A DNA stretch of 64,000 nt. Source: Candidatus Poribacteria bacterium. GTDB lineage: Bacteria; Poribacteria; WGA-4E; WGA-3G. Positions within the stretch are counted from its first letter, which is position 1, and every line of letters begins with the position of its first letter. The position numbers and the translations under genes are program-made. The stretch is from contig PYIY01000209.1 in assembly GCA_003635195.1 (NCBI GenBank), positions 35,373 through 99,372 of the forward strand, given 5' to 3'. A model generated the notes under the pieces. It did no database searches. It was not told the origin of the DNA and saw only the letters and a program-made list of their open reading frames with translations. Positions 1 to 9,133 of the stretch are shown here, piece after piece.

Positions 1-5
1 CCAGT

Positions 6-575
6 GTGACGCAACACCAACCTCCGGCGGAGTTAACGGAAACATTTCCTATATGGTCCTTGTCTACTGATGCAATTGATACGGGTAAAGGTAATTTGTC
101 AGAACTCGCGCAAGACACACACCGCTGGCACTCTCAAATATTAGTCTCTGGTAAACCAAAGGGGGTGGCGCGTTCTACAGTTTCCCCTGATGGAGATGTT
201 TCAGGTTGGGTGGTTAAGCAGGTACTCAAAGGCGATCTTGCCAAGACAATTGATGATGCCATTCGCTGGATTGATGCAGAAGTGGAAACTGACTCTTTGG
301 TCCGCATTCTTGAAGTTCCCGCATTTTTTACCACGGCACTCTGGTTGATTGAAGGGCAAGAATCCAGTATCGTTATCGCGAAATTTCCAGAGAGTTTGCA
401 GAGACTAAACCGTTCGGTCCAGTATTCATCTCAGGAGTTCTTGGAAATACTACGACGGGAATCACCGGCTATTGGGATCCGTAGTGAACATCCTCACCCC
501 TCGCACCCACATGCAAGTAGTGCCTCTCAACGAAACCCCTCTAACGTTTTGTCAATTAATACAAGCGTTGAATAA
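6..575 (+). CDS. Hypothetical protein, possibly 5'-truncated by the window edge
   Basis: I do not recognise this protein. The frame opens with GTG at 6 but is already open at base 3, so the true start may lie outside the window. The first 150 residues look like an ordinary folded protein, with a stretch resembling a short beta/alpha domain (SGWVVKQVLKGD, DDAIRWIDAEVE). The last 35 residues are His/Pro/Ser rich and look like low-complexity tail. The gene stops 13 bases before the left-end hairpin of the IS element, so the element inserted just downstream of it or replaced its original 3' flank. Confidence 0.5.
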   Translation: MTQHQPPAELTETFPIWSLSTDAIDTGKGNLSELAQDTHRWHSQILVSGKPKGVARSTVSPDGDVSGWVVKQVLKGDLAKTIDDAIRWIDAEVETDSLVRILEVPAFFTTALWLIEGQESSIVIAKFPESLQRLNRSVQYSSQEFLEILRRESPAIGIRSEHPHPSHPHASSASQRNPSNVLSINTSVE

Positions 576-588
576 TAGCCGTCAACTA

Positions 589-608
589 CCCAAGTCTAAA
601 GACTTGGG
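589..608 (+). repeat. Left-end hairpin of the IS605-type element
   Basis: Perfect 8-bp stem CCCAAGTC / GACTTGGG with a TAAA loop. It is the kind of imperfect-palindrome subterminal structure that TnpA recognises in single-stranded IS200/IS605 ends. It is also the first stem of the predicted omega-RNA. Confidence 0.75.
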
Positions 609-786
609 CTTGTGCGAAGCGTATACCGAACGTTCACTCCACAAGTTAAACGGTTTTCTACAGTCCAATATCGTAGTATGTGTGGTGGTTCGCAAAGGTG
701 GTTAGGATACTCCCCACGTCCTATGTAAACGCTGATACTACGATCTGGATGGGGCAATATACAACCCATAAGGGAGATTACAAATT
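589..786 (+). ncRNA. Predicted omega-RNA scaffold of the IsrB-like nuclease
   Basis: IscB/IsrB proteins use a guide RNA encoded immediately upstream of their gene and in the same direction. This 200-base stretch has no convincing ORF but has several pairings: the hairpin at 589-608, CTTGTG/CACAAG (about 608-613 with 649-655), a 10-bp stem 670-679 with 735-744 (ATCGTAGTAT / ATACTACGAT), and CCCCA 712-716 with TGGGG 750-754. The last pair crosses the 10-bp stem, giving a pseudoknot topology of the kind reported for IscB omega-RNAs. The guide would be the 16-20 bases just left of 589. The 3' end is unknown and may run to the ribosome binding site at 771-775. Confidence 0.6.
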
Positions 787-1848
787 ATGTTTGTTCCAGT
801 AAAGAGTAAGTCGGGCAAGAAGTTAATGCCGACACACCCTAATAAAGCCGGCATGCTAATCAAGAAAGGCTTAGCCACGCCCTATTGGTCTAATGGTATC
901 TTCTGTATTCGGTTAAACTACGAAACTACAGACTACACGCAAGATATAGTCGTAGGTGTAGACCCCGGTAGTAAGAAGGAGGGTCTTACTGTGAAATCGG
1001 AGTCTCGGACTTACTTGAATGTTCAGGCAGATGCCCATGATTTTGTGGGTAACAAGCGGAACAAAAAGGGTGAGATTACGAAACTCGGTAAGATTGGTAA
1101 GCGGTCTCAAAACAGGCGGTCTCGCCGTTGTCGTAAGTGTCCGAATCGGAAGCAGAAGCATCACAATCTCTCTCATCGCAATCGTATCCCTGCGGGGACA
1201 CGTGCGAGGTGGGATTGGAAACTTCGTATCCTTGAGTGGCTATCAAAGTTATATCCAGTGACACACGTCTGTGTAGAGGATATTAGGGCACGCACGATAG
1301 AGCGTGCGAGGCAGTGGAATGAGTCTTTTAGTCCACTGCAAGTCGGTAAAGAGTGGTTCTATAGTGAAGTCCGAAAGCGGTGGCAGTTGCTAACACTTCA
1401 AGGGTGGGAGACAAAAGAGATACGCGATCGGTTAGGACTCAAGAAGTCGTCAAAGAAACTCTCAGAAACCTTTGACGCTCACTGTGTGGATAGTTGGTGC
1501 CTCGCTTATCATGCCGTCGGGGGCAACGGCACACCCGACAATACCGATATATTCTGTATAGCACCTATCAATACACAACGCAGGTGTCTACACAGAGAAC
1601 AAGAGTCAAAAGGTGGAAAACGCAATAGATATGGCGGCACTGTGTTAGGAAACTGTCTCGTCAAAAACACGTTGATAAAGCACGTCAAATATGGTCTCAC
1701 ACGACTTGCTGGTGTTAACGAAAAGGGTTTGTTTTCAATATACAGTTTGGAAAACAAACGCTTAACGACAGGGGCGAAGCGGTCTGATTTTAGCGTGTTA
1801 ACACGCCTCAACTTTTACTATAGGAGCGGGCATTCCTCCCAAGCATAA
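787..1848 (+). CDS. IsrB-like RNA-guided nuclease (IscB family without HNH)
   Basis: 353 residues, the typical IsrB length. Domains in order: N-terminal PLMP-like segment (KKLMPTHP, residues 10-18); RuvC-I with VVGVDPGSKKEG (about 56-67); an arginine-rich bridge helix (RRSRRCRKCPNRK, about 110-122), the RRXRR signature; RuvC-II with VCVEDIRA (about 160); RuvC-III with FDAHCVDSW (about 230-238); and a C-terminal basic domain with the RYGGT and KYGL motifs usual in the family. Only about 70 residues separate RuvC-II from RuvC-III, so the HNH domain of IscB is absent, and a nicking rather than double-strand cutting activity is expected from family knowledge. The start follows GGGAG at 771-775. 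The stop lies inside the right-end hairpin. Confidence 0.85.
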   Translation: MFVPVKSKSGKKLMPTHPNKAGMLIKKGLATPYWSNGIFCIRLNYETTDYTQDIVVGVDPGSKKEGLTVKSESRTYLNVQADAHDFVGNKRNKKGEITKLGKIGKRSQNRRSRRCRKCPNRKQKHHNLSHRNRIPAGTRARWDWKLRILEWLSKLYPVTHVCVEDIRARTIERARQWNESFSPLQVGKEWFYSEVRKRWQLLTLQGWETKEIRDRLGLKKSSKKLSETFDAHCVDSWCLAYHAVGGNGTPDNTDIFCIAPINTQRRCLHREQESKGGKRNRYGGTVLGNCLVKNTLIKHVKYGLTRLAGVNEKGLFSIYSLENKRLTTGAKRSDFSVLTRLNFYYRSGHSSQA

Positions 1849-1857
1849 ATACTTGGG
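1838..1857 (+). repeat. Right-end hairpin of the IS605-type element
   Basis: CCCAAG / CTTGGG stem with an 8-base loop that contains the stop codon of the IsrB-like gene. The outer stem is the same CCCAAG...CTTGGG as at the left end, supporting both as ends of one element. Confidence 0.65.
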
Positions 1858-1941
1858 TTTCCTGCCCGAAGATTAGATGAAAATGGTTGATGTCCGAAGC
1901 GAAAAGCGATGAGGATAAAACGACATACGGCATCTGTTCTC

Positions 1942-4900
1942 CTACGATTTTAAAGCGGGCAAGCCTTTAACAATAGCCACTGTCTCTAAACTGACCGTAA
2001 TAACCTGTCCAATCAAACGAAGAATATACTCGGGATCTTCGTCGCAATTCGGATCGTTCTTGATACCGCTCCGTTTGTCCACCTTCACACGATACTGATC
2101 CACCACCCACTCCAACGCAGAACGATTCCCTAACCGATATTCAAACACTTCAGACGGGATGCCCTCTAACATCAGAAAATCATTGTATTTCAACTGTGTC
2201 TTGTCTTTGGAGAATTTCATTCGATCTACACGTAGATTCACTTGCATGTCAGGTGTTTCAATTGGCTCAAGTTTATCGTATTCGGGTTGGGATTCATAGG
2301 TGATGTGAAGATTTGCCAACCGCGCGCCTGCTTTTGCAAACACCCAGAAGTCTTCGGCAAAAGGGATATGTGGTAAATCGCGCTTGAGATTTTCTCGATA
2401 TCGCTCGCGATAATCGGGCTGATGCAGGAGCCCGTAGGTATAATAAAAAATGTCCCACTTGGTAATCGTGTCATCTGCGTAGCGTTTTTGAAACTGCGTC
2501 AACGTCCAATCAGTGATATTCTCTCGACGATTTGTGCCATCCTCATCGTAGGTGTAGAACGGAAAGCACTGTGTCGGCGAGCCAAAACCACCAGCCATAA
2601 CATTCACAGGAATGCAATCACTCATCAAACAAGCAAAAGGCCTCTCCGGAGTCATGTTGACACAGAGAATCCGATTTTCCCTTTTCGCTTCAAGTGTAGG
2701 AAAAATGGAAGGAAATACATAAACGCGCTCATTCATGAGTCTATCAAAAAACAGATTTGTTTTTGTAAACGGGCGGTAGAGGGACAGATGTAATTTTGAT
2801 TCAGCAAATTCTGCAAGTTGTCCTGCTTTCAGTTTACGTTTTAAGCCTTCACTCCAACTGATTTTCTGCGGATCCGAATCCACGAAATCATCAAGACTCA
2901 CTCCTCCGCTGTTTTTTAGCCCTACCCACTCAAGCGTCTGAGCATTGTAAAATTTTATCATCCGCTGAATGTTTTCAGTGAGAGAGGCCGCATTGAAGTT
3001 GTAAACCCAAGCATCTCGATTCGTTGACACACCGAGACTGTAGGTTTTAAAAAGCGTTCCTTCAACTTTACCCTTACCTGCCTTTGCTTCCTTACTCCCC
3101 ATCGGAATGAACGTGTCAAAATCGGTGTGGAGATCCGCCGTGCGCCATATATGCCGTTTATCAGGAGTCAGCTCCTGCCATTCTATATTACCGATATGCT
3201 GGTTTTCGTCAAGGAACGCGAAGGTACGTGCTTTATTTAGTTCGGCAGTTTCGGCATTGTAAAGCATACGCGAAACACCTTCAGCGGTTACAGCACAGGG
3301 ACTGTGCCTACTACTTTTAACAAGGATATTGATACTTACACCGACTTGAATACCAAACACGTTGGCATCCCCTGGTTGTCCCTTGCGGACGTTACCGCCT
3401 AAATCCAGAATGTAGAGCGTGTTAAACTCTTCGGCCAGGTGCTTTCGCATGCCATCAAACATCTGTCCATCAATAAAACTGTTGTTCGTCACAAACGCGA
3501 CGATCCCTTCATCGCCAAGCTTGTCCATTGCCCACCGGAACGCCTTGACGTACGGATCATAGAGTTTATTTTTCGACTGCGCATTAGAATCAGCGGCAAA
3601 CGTGTTCCGCACCCGCTCGTCAACGCCTGCATGCGGTCGATTCTTGTTGTTATCGTTCTCGTTAGTCTGCCTTGCATTGTAGGGGGGATTGCCGATAACG
3701 ACGAACATCGGAGTCTCCCTCTGCTCCTCAACCCGAAGCGTATTCTCCGGTGTAAAAAAGGAAAACTGTCCCGTTTGATGCGGCGCGTCCATTAAATCCA
3801 CCGTATCAAACGTATCCACAAAGCAGATATGTGGGAAGGGTTCATAGCTGCCTGTCCGCTCAAAATAGGCGTGTTCAATGTTGAGATTGGCAATATAATA
3901 GGGGAGCAGCATTACCTCGTTGCAGTGCAATTCTTCTCGGTATTTCTGTGGTAGGCGCCGCCCCTGAATTTCTTGCATGAGGCGTACGATAAAGTTACCG
4001 GTGCCAACAAACGGATCAATGATATGAACCCCCATATCTGAAAGTGAGCGTCTGAACTCGGTTTTAAGAACGTGTTCAACACTTTTCACCATGAAATCCA
4101 CGATGGGTTGTAGTGTGTAAACGATGCCATGCGTGTCGGCAACCTTCACCGAAAAGCCTTGAAAAAACTGCTCGTAGACCGTATTCAAAAACGACTGTTT
4201 TTGTGAGAAATCGGTGATAGTCGCAGCGGTTTTCTCAATCGCAATATAGAACGGATTTAGGGGACGCAGGAACTCGGACCGGCTCGGAGAACGCTGCGTA
4301 AGGACCTGGATTACCTTCTCAATCTCTTGGGCGATGATGTTTCTGTTGGTAAAATCGGGATTGTCAAAAACGGTGCGGAAAATCCGTTCGGTGAGGAGGT
4401 GTTGGATCAGCATCTCTTCAACTTGTGCCTCGGTGAGATTTGGGTCAATAGCGGCTTGACACTGCTGATGAAAATTCCCAAACGCCTGCTGAAACAACGG
4501 ATTATCCTGCATCTCGGTCTCAACGCGCTGTGCAACACCGCGGCCCAGCACCGGTACCTTCTCCCGAAACTCCTCTACTGCAGCATACCAATCGACGATG
4601 TTTTCCTCTTGATAGGCAAAGAAGGTGTTCAACAACTCGATAAGATTCTTTGGATCCGTCAGGTCGTTGTCAAGGCGGAGGTGCCCGTTCTGATAGAGGA
4701 GGGCGCGAGTTGGAGATTGAATGATGATATTTTTAAACGGATATCCAGCTTCCGATTTCCGCCGCGCTTCAGTAGGGAGATCATCCTGTGTATCTTTTGT
4801 TTCCCAGTGTCCGTGGGGTAAGTCGAAAGCATCAACGACTTCACCATCTAACCGAATACGCCTATTTTCCTTTGTGTAGCGTGTCTTTTCACAGACGAGG

Positions 4901-5055
4901 GTGAGGTCTGCTTGTCGGCAATAGTGTTGAAGGAGCGTTTGGAACGCGGTTCGGACTGCGCCTTCGTGTTCCGCGCCAATTTTCGTGTATGCTTCAAGTT
5001 CTGCATAGTAGTTTTTGATGGGTTTATGTGTCTGTCTGATATTAAGTGTCGGCAT
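1942..5055 (-). CDS. Type ISP single-chain restriction-modification enzyme
   Basis: About 1037 residues combining nuclease, adenine methyltransferase and target recognition. The N-terminal part carries a PD-(D/E)xK-like set (D75, E85-T-K87). A helical linker follows. The N6-adenine methyltransferase core has motif I DPFVGTGN (347-354) and motif IV NPPY (456-459). The C-terminal 400 residues match the position of the ISP target-recognition region. I see no helicase motifs between nuclease and methylase, unlike LlaGI-type ISP enzymes, so it may act more like a type IIG enzyme. An upstream in-frame ATG exists at 5118, but the ATG at 5055 is preceded by GGAG with 7-base spacing, and its MPTLNIRQT start looks natural. 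No separate specificity subunit is nearby. Confidence 0.8.
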   Translation of the reverse strand: MPTLNIRQTHKPIKNYYAELEAYTKIGAEHEGAVRTAFQTLLQHYCRQADLTLVCEKTRYTKENRRIRLDGEVVDAFDLPHGHWETKDTQDDLPTEARRKSEAGYPFKNIIIQSPTRALLYQNGHLRLDNDLTDPKNLIELLNTFFAYQEENIVDWYAAVEEFREKVPVLGRGVAQRVETEMQDNPLFQQAFGNFHQQCQAAIDPNLTEAQVEEMLIQHLLTERIFRTVFDNPDFTNRNIIAQEIEKVIQVLTQRSPSRSEFLRPLNPFYIAIEKTAATITDFSQKQSFLNTVYEQFFQGFSVKVADTHGIVYTLQPIVDFMVKSVEHVLKTEFRRSLSDMGVHIIDPFVGTGNFIVRLMQEIQGRRLPQKYREELHCNEVMLLPYYIANLNIEHAYFERTGSYEPFPHICFVDTFDTVDLMDAPHQTGQFSFFTPENTLRVEEQRETPMFVVIGNPPYNARQTNENDNNKNRPHAGVDERVRNTFAADSNAQSKNKLYDPYVKAFRWAMDKLGDEGIVAFVTNNSFIDGQMFDGMRKHLAEEFNTLYILDLGGNVRKGQPGDANVFGIQVGVSINILVKSSRHSPCAVTAEGVSRMLYNAETAELNKARTFAFLDENQHIGNIEWQELTPDKRHIWRTADLHTDFDTFIPMGSKEAKAGKGKVEGTLFKTYSLGVSTNRDAWVYNFNAASLTENIQRMIKFYNAQTLEWVGLKNSGGVSLDDFVDSDPQKISWSEGLKRKLKAGQLAEFAESKLHLSLYRPFTKTNLFFDRLMNERVYVFPSIFPTLEAKRENRILCVNMTPERPFACLMSDCIPVNVMAGGFGSPTQCFPFYTYDEDGTNRRENITDWTLTQFQKRYADDTITKWDIFYYTYGLLHQPDYRERYRENLKRDLPHIPFAEDFWVFAKAGARLANLHITYESQPEYDKLEPIETPDMQVNLRVDRMKFSKDKTQLKYNDFLMLEGIPSEVFEYRLGNRSALEWVVDQYRVKVDKRSGIKNDPNCDEDPEYILRLIGQVITVSLETVAIVKGLPALKS

Positions 5056-5139
5056 GGCGTTTCTCCGTGTAGCGTTGGCAATCAGATTTAAAACAACGCC
5101 AATTATACACAGATACAAGGCGCGATTGCAAGCAGAAAT

Positions 5140-6210
5140 TCACTGCCTGTCCCACGGAATTTCGACACCTAATTCGTCGGCGAGTTCCTCAAGTGTTTGC
5201 AAAGGTTCCTTGTGCAGCGGAACCCCATTTGTGAGGCGTTCTTGTGTCAATTCCGACTCAATCTCACCAGGAAGTGTGACGCGCGTAAAACCGGCACGTG
5301 GGGTCGCTTGACGTGTCATCCGAATCTGCCGATCTATTTCAGCCTTGAACTCTGAAACAGGGGTGAAACTGGCAATATTAATTGCGAAGAAAAAGTGTGA
5401 GGATACACGCTTTTCCATCGGTGCGTCCCCAGGCTGAAACCGTTTGTTGATGCCCATCAATCCGCCGCTCAACGGACCGCACAAAACATCCATCACAATC
5501 GCCAGCGCAGAACCTTTCGGACCCGCAGCAGGTAAGATAACAGCGACTTTCCCCGGGTCATCGGTTTCGTTACCATCCGCGTCGAGTGCCCATCCCAACG
5601 GAATTTTTTCCTGATACAACCTTGCAGTTCCGATCCGTCCAGCGGCAGCGGCACCGCACGCCATATCTAACACAATCGGCGGCTCTTCACCCGCCGGGAT
5701 AGCATAAGAAAACGCATTATTGCCGATTGAGACGCTCCTCGCACCGAAAACAGCGACATTTACACCGAGTCCGTTGGTCGTCGCGAAACCGATCATATCG
5801 TGTGGAAGTGCTCGCATCGCATGGCTTGAGGCTGCACCGAAGTGGTTGCTATTCCGAACAACAGCCACACCCATCGAAGCGGACTTCGCTTTTTCGATAG
5901 CCATGTTCATCGCCCGAATACTGACGAGATGCCCCAATCCACGGTCGCCATCCAATAGCACAGAGGCAGGATTATCCGCAAGCGTCTGGAGTTGCGGATT
6001 CGGATTAATGTTCCCACTGATAATACCCCGGACATAACCGGGCAGGCCGCGCGTCGCGTGCGAATGAACCCCACGTAAGTCCATAAGCACCTGCATTTCC
6101 GCAATGGTATCCGCATCCGATTCGGCAACACCGACTTCTTGGTAAAGTTGGCTGCAGACCCTTCGCAACGCGTCTGCATTTACAATCACTTCTTGTTCGT
6201 GTAGATTCAT
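5140..6210 (-). CDS. Ldh_2 (malate/L-lactate dehydrogenase type) NAD(P)-dependent oxidoreductase
   Basis: 356 residues, normal for the Ldh_2 family, which reduces or oxidises 2-hydroxy/2-oxo acids with NAD(P)H and does not have a Rossmann fold. Family signatures visible: DLRGVHSHATRGLPGY (about 49-64), with the SHA in place of the usual SHG; NSNHFGAA (about 120); GPKGSALAIVMDVLCGPLSGG in the C-terminal half. No signal peptide, so cytoplasmic. The substrate cannot be told from sequence; ureidoglycolate, malate, lactate and sulfolactate are all known in the family. It stands alone between the restriction enzyme and a divergent gene. Confidence 0.85.
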   Translation of the reverse strand: MNLHEQEVIVNADALRRVCSQLYQEVGVAESDADTIAEMQVLMDLRGVHSHATRGLPGYVRGIISGNINPNPQLQTLADNPASVLLDGDRGLGHLVSIRAMNMAIEKAKSASMGVAVVRNSNHFGAASSHAMRALPHDMIGFATTNGLGVNVAVFGARSVSIGNNAFSYAIPAGEEPPIVLDMACGAAAAGRIGTARLYQEKIPLGWALDADGNETDDPGKVAVILPAAGPKGSALAIVMDVLCGPLSGGLMGINKRFQPGDAPMEKRVSSHFFFAINIASFTPVSEFKAEIDRQIRMTRQATPRAGFTRVTLPGEIESELTQERLTNGVPLHKEPLQTLEELADELGVEIPWDRQ

Positions 6211-6673
6211 GGCTATAGACCCCCATCACGATTTTAGTGCTACTATTCTATCAAACTCGCCTTAAAAAAGCAAATCTCAGAATCATTTGGAACTATAAAA
6301 GCTGAAGGTGTAGAGAATTAATTGAAGGTGTTTCATAAATCATTACAACGCCAAACCGAATCATCAAGGCACCGGCATCGGTTGAGAATAGGGGCGCGAT
6401 GGGCGGACGCTTTGTACCACGATCTGTTAGATTGTGATCCTTGTGGGACACGAATGGAAACTCTATTGCGTCTTATTTAAATCGGTTAACCGCACCTACC
6501 GGGCCTAGAGGTCTAAAATTGGACGAAAAAACCGAAAACTAAATAGCCTTGGATATACTTCACCTTTTGCTTGACTTTACGTAAAAAGTTGTGGTATTAT
6601 TACTACATACAACAATCAAACCATAAACAGATATAAGCAATTATTAACACACAAGCAAACCCAATTCTGCATC
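6211..6673. other. Divergent intergenic region with repeat fragments
   Basis: No convincing ORF. At about 6485-6512 it holds a short piece (AACCGCACCTACCGGGCCT) also seen in the composite repeat region near 17120-17150. The right end holds the promoter described separately. Confidence 0.5.
6571..6600 (+). promoter_or_regulatory. Sigma70-like promoter upstream of the DUF1592 gene
   Basis: TTGACT (6571-6576), 18-base spacer, TATTAT (6595-6600). It lies about 75 bases upstream of the ATG at 6674. Confidence 0.5.
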
Positions 6674-9133
6674 TTGCGGAGTCTATCAATGATTTCACTT
6701 AATTACATATTGCGATGCCTCTGTCTGATTTCGGTGTTGATACTCATTGTCCTCACCCTCAGTTTGGGTGAAAATCAAGACACCAGTTTTTCACGCGAAG
6801 GCACCGGATTCTTGAAACAGTTCTGTTTTGATTGCCACGCTGGTGATGAACCCGCTGCAGAACTCGCGCTCGATGCATTCACGGATAACCTTTCACTGAT
6901 TGAGAATCGTGATGTCTGGGACCGGGTCTTAGACATGGTAACGACAGGCTATATGCCACCAGCAGAGAGTGAGCATCAACCAACGATGGAAGAATCCGAT
7001 GCCTTTGTTGCGCATATTGAAGCGATTTTTGAACACGCAGACCGTAAAGCGAAACCGGATCCAGGGCGAATAACCGTCCGCCGACTCAATAAAGTTGAGT
7101 ACAGAAACACCGTTCGAGACCTGCTCGGCGTTGATTTCGACCCTACCGAAAATTTCCCCGCCGATGATGTCGGACACGGATTTGATAATATCGGCGATGT
7201 GCTAACCATGTCGCCACTCCTGATGGAACGCTATCTTGAAGCCGCAGAAGCCATCGTGACGCGTGTCATTTCACCGGATCCGCCACCACCCTCCAAACGC
7301 TACCAAAGAGGGTCACGCCTCATTCCACACCACGATGATGTCCCTGATGAACGCTTCCGACTTCTCGACCCTACGGCTACAGAAACGTGGCAATCGGGGC
7401 CTTTCACAACAGATGCAACCTTTTTTAGGATGTTCCCCGACGAAGAAATTATCTACAAAGCGACACTCTACGCTGAAACCGATAGTGAAGTGCCTGTCGA
7501 AGTCGCCCTATTTATCCAAGGTGAAGCACTTGCAGAGGTTTCCCCGCCAGAAGCACTCGCACAACTCATCGGCGTGAACCCGGCAGCGGAAAACAGGATT
7601 AAGATTCTAAAAACTTTTGAGATTACTTCCCGCGACCCGAAAAAAACTCAGACGATTGAGTTTCTTGTTACCGGAATCCCGGACATCCAAAACGCCGGAA
7701 TTGCAATGGTTAAGCCTACAGAAGGTGAACCGTCCGCCAAGCTCCAGATTCGGACACTCTGGGCAGAAGGCCCGTTGGACACCCGCCCTGATACCCAACT
7801 CGAAATTTTGGCATGCACACCAGACATCCCGCAAATAGAACAGACGCGCGAAGTGCTGACGCGTCTGCTCCGTCGAGGGTACCGCCGTCCGCCGACTGAA
7901 ACTGAAATAGAGCAGCTCGTGCAGTTTGTAGGCGCGATCCAAGCCGATGGCGCAAAGTGGGAAGCAGGTATTCAGGAAGCGATTAAAGTTATCCTCTGTT
8001 CACCGAAGTTCCTATTTCGATTGGAGTTAGATGACCGTCCGCAAAGTCCAGAACCATACCCGATTGATGCGTTCCAACTCGCCTCGCGACTCTCTTATTT
8101 CTTGTGGAGCAGTATGCCAGATGACGAACTTTTTGGACTCGCGGCGAAAAACCAACTGACTGACAATCTTGAAGCACAAGTTAAACGGATGTTGGCAGAC
8201 CCGAAAGCAACAGAATTGGCACGCGACTTCGGTTCACAGTGGCTGCAAATCCAACGCATCGCAACGGTTACGCCTGACCCTGAGAGATTTCCAACCTTCG
8301 GGCGTAGATTGCGAGCCGCGATGTTGAAGGAAACCGAACTCTTCATTGAGTCAATCTTTCGCGAGGATCAGAGCGTCCTCAATCTACTCAACGCGGATTA
8401 TACCTTCCTCAACAAGGAATTGGCAAACCATTACGGCATTACCGATACACAAGGAAACTGGATGGGACAGAAGAAGACTGTACCCGGTGGCGAAGCGATT
8501 AAAGGCAAAGAATTTCGGCGCGTTGCGTTGCAAGGCACTTCACGCGGCGGTATACTGACCCACGCCAGCGTCCTGACTGTGACTTCTAACCCAACCCGTA
8601 CCTCCCCGGTCAAAAGGGGACGTTGGGTCTTGGAACAGATACTCGGTTCACCGCCACCGCCGCCACCACCAGATGTCCCAGAATTGGAAGAGGACCACGA
8701 TGCTGCTACCGGAACCACCTTGCGAGAACGCCTTGAACAACACCGAGAAGACCCAGCGTGTGCCAACTGCCACGCCAAAATGGACCCCATCGGATTCGCG
8801 CTCGAAAACTATAATGCAATTGGGGCGTTTCGGACCAAAGAAGGCGAATTTCAAATTGATACAACCGCCGAACTACCAGATGGCACCACTTTTGATGGTA
8901 TAGCAGACCTGAAGCAGATCCTTAAAGATAAGAAACAACAGTTCGTACGCTGTTTGACAGAGAAAATGCTAACGTATGCTTTAGGCAGAGGCTTGGAATA
9001 CTACGACCGACCCACTGTTGACCAAATCGTAGCGCAACTTGAAGCCGAAGGTTACAGAAGTTCCGTCCTGATTACTGAAATTGTTAAAAGCGATCCGTTC
9101 CGTTTGCGACGCGGCACCAAGGATAATCAATAA
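6674..9133 (+). CDS. DUF1592-type (planctomycete cytochrome-like) exported protein
   Basis: 819 residues. A hydrophobic signal or anchor spans about 9-32. A CxxCH motif follows (CFDCH, 51-55), as in PSCyt1-like domains. Then come segments matching the DUF1587, DUF1595, DUF1592, DUF1588 and DUF1585 series; clear marks are RRLNKVEYRNTVRDLLGVD (about 136-154), RLSYFLWSSMPDDEL (mid-protein), and a second CxxCH (CANCH) near the start of DUF1588. The two CxxCH motifs suggest covalent haem and an electron-transfer role outside the cytoplasm, but the family's reaction is not established. A second ATG at 6689 could be the true start. It is usually paired with a DUF1552 protein; here that partner is 6 kb downstream. 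Confidence 0.8.
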   Translation: MRSLSMISLNYILRCLCLISVLILIVLTLSLGENQDTSFSREGTGFLKQFCFDCHAGDEPAAELALDAFTDNLSLIENRDVWDRVLDMVTTGYMPPAESEHQPTMEESDAFVAHIEAIFEHADRKAKPDPGRITVRRLNKVEYRNTVRDLLGVDFDPTENFPADDVGHGFDNIGDVLTMSPLLMERYLEAAEAIVTRVISPDPPPPSKRYQRGSRLIPHHDDVPDERFRLLDPTATETWQSGPFTTDATFFRMFPDEEIIYKATLYAETDSEVPVEVALFIQGEALAEVSPPEALAQLIGVNPAAENRIKILKTFEITSRDPKKTQTIEFLVTGIPDIQNAGIAMVKPTEGEPSAKLQIRTLWAEGPLDTRPDTQLEILACTPDIPQIEQTREVLTRLLRRGYRRPPTETEIEQLVQFVGAIQADGAKWEAGIQEAIKVILCSPKFLFRLELDDRPQSPEPYPIDAFQLASRLSYFLWSSMPDDELFGLAAKNQLTDNLEAQVKRMLADPKATELARDFGSQWLQIQRIATVTPDPERFPTFGRRLRAAMLKETELFIESIFREDQSVLNLLNADYTFLNKELANHYGITDTQGNWMGQKKTVPGGEAIKGKEFRRVALQGTSRGGILTHASVLTVTSNPTRTSPVKRGRWVLEQILGSPPPPPPPDVPELEEDHDAATGTTLRERLEQHREDPACANCHAKMDPIGFALENYNAIGAFRTKEGEFQIDTTAELPDGTTFDGIADLKQILKDKKQQFVRCLTEKMLTYALGRGLEYYDRPTVDQIVAQLEAEGYRSSVLITEIVKSDPFRLRRGTKDNQ

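Larger units (their letters stand above)
587..1875 (+). mobile_element. IS200/IS605-type element carrying an IsrB-like gene, no tnpA
   Basis: The element is bounded by two subterminal hairpins with related stems, one at 589-608 and one at 1838-1857. Between them lie an omega-RNA-like region and a single RuvC-type ORF. No Y1 transposase (TnpA) is present inside, so it would need one in trans. The exact ends are inferred: IS605-type ends have no inverted repeats and sit a few bases outside the hairpins. Confidence 0.7.

Noticed and set aside
472..705. 77-residue plus-strand ORF between the first gene and the IsrB-like gene
   Set aside because: It runs through the left-end hairpin and the predicted omega-RNA; no ribosome site and no protein-like pattern.
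787..1848. Classifying the IS gene as TnpB or full IscB
   Set aside because: The PLMP-like start and bridge helix exclude TnpB; the gap between RuvC-II and RuvC-III is too short for HNH.
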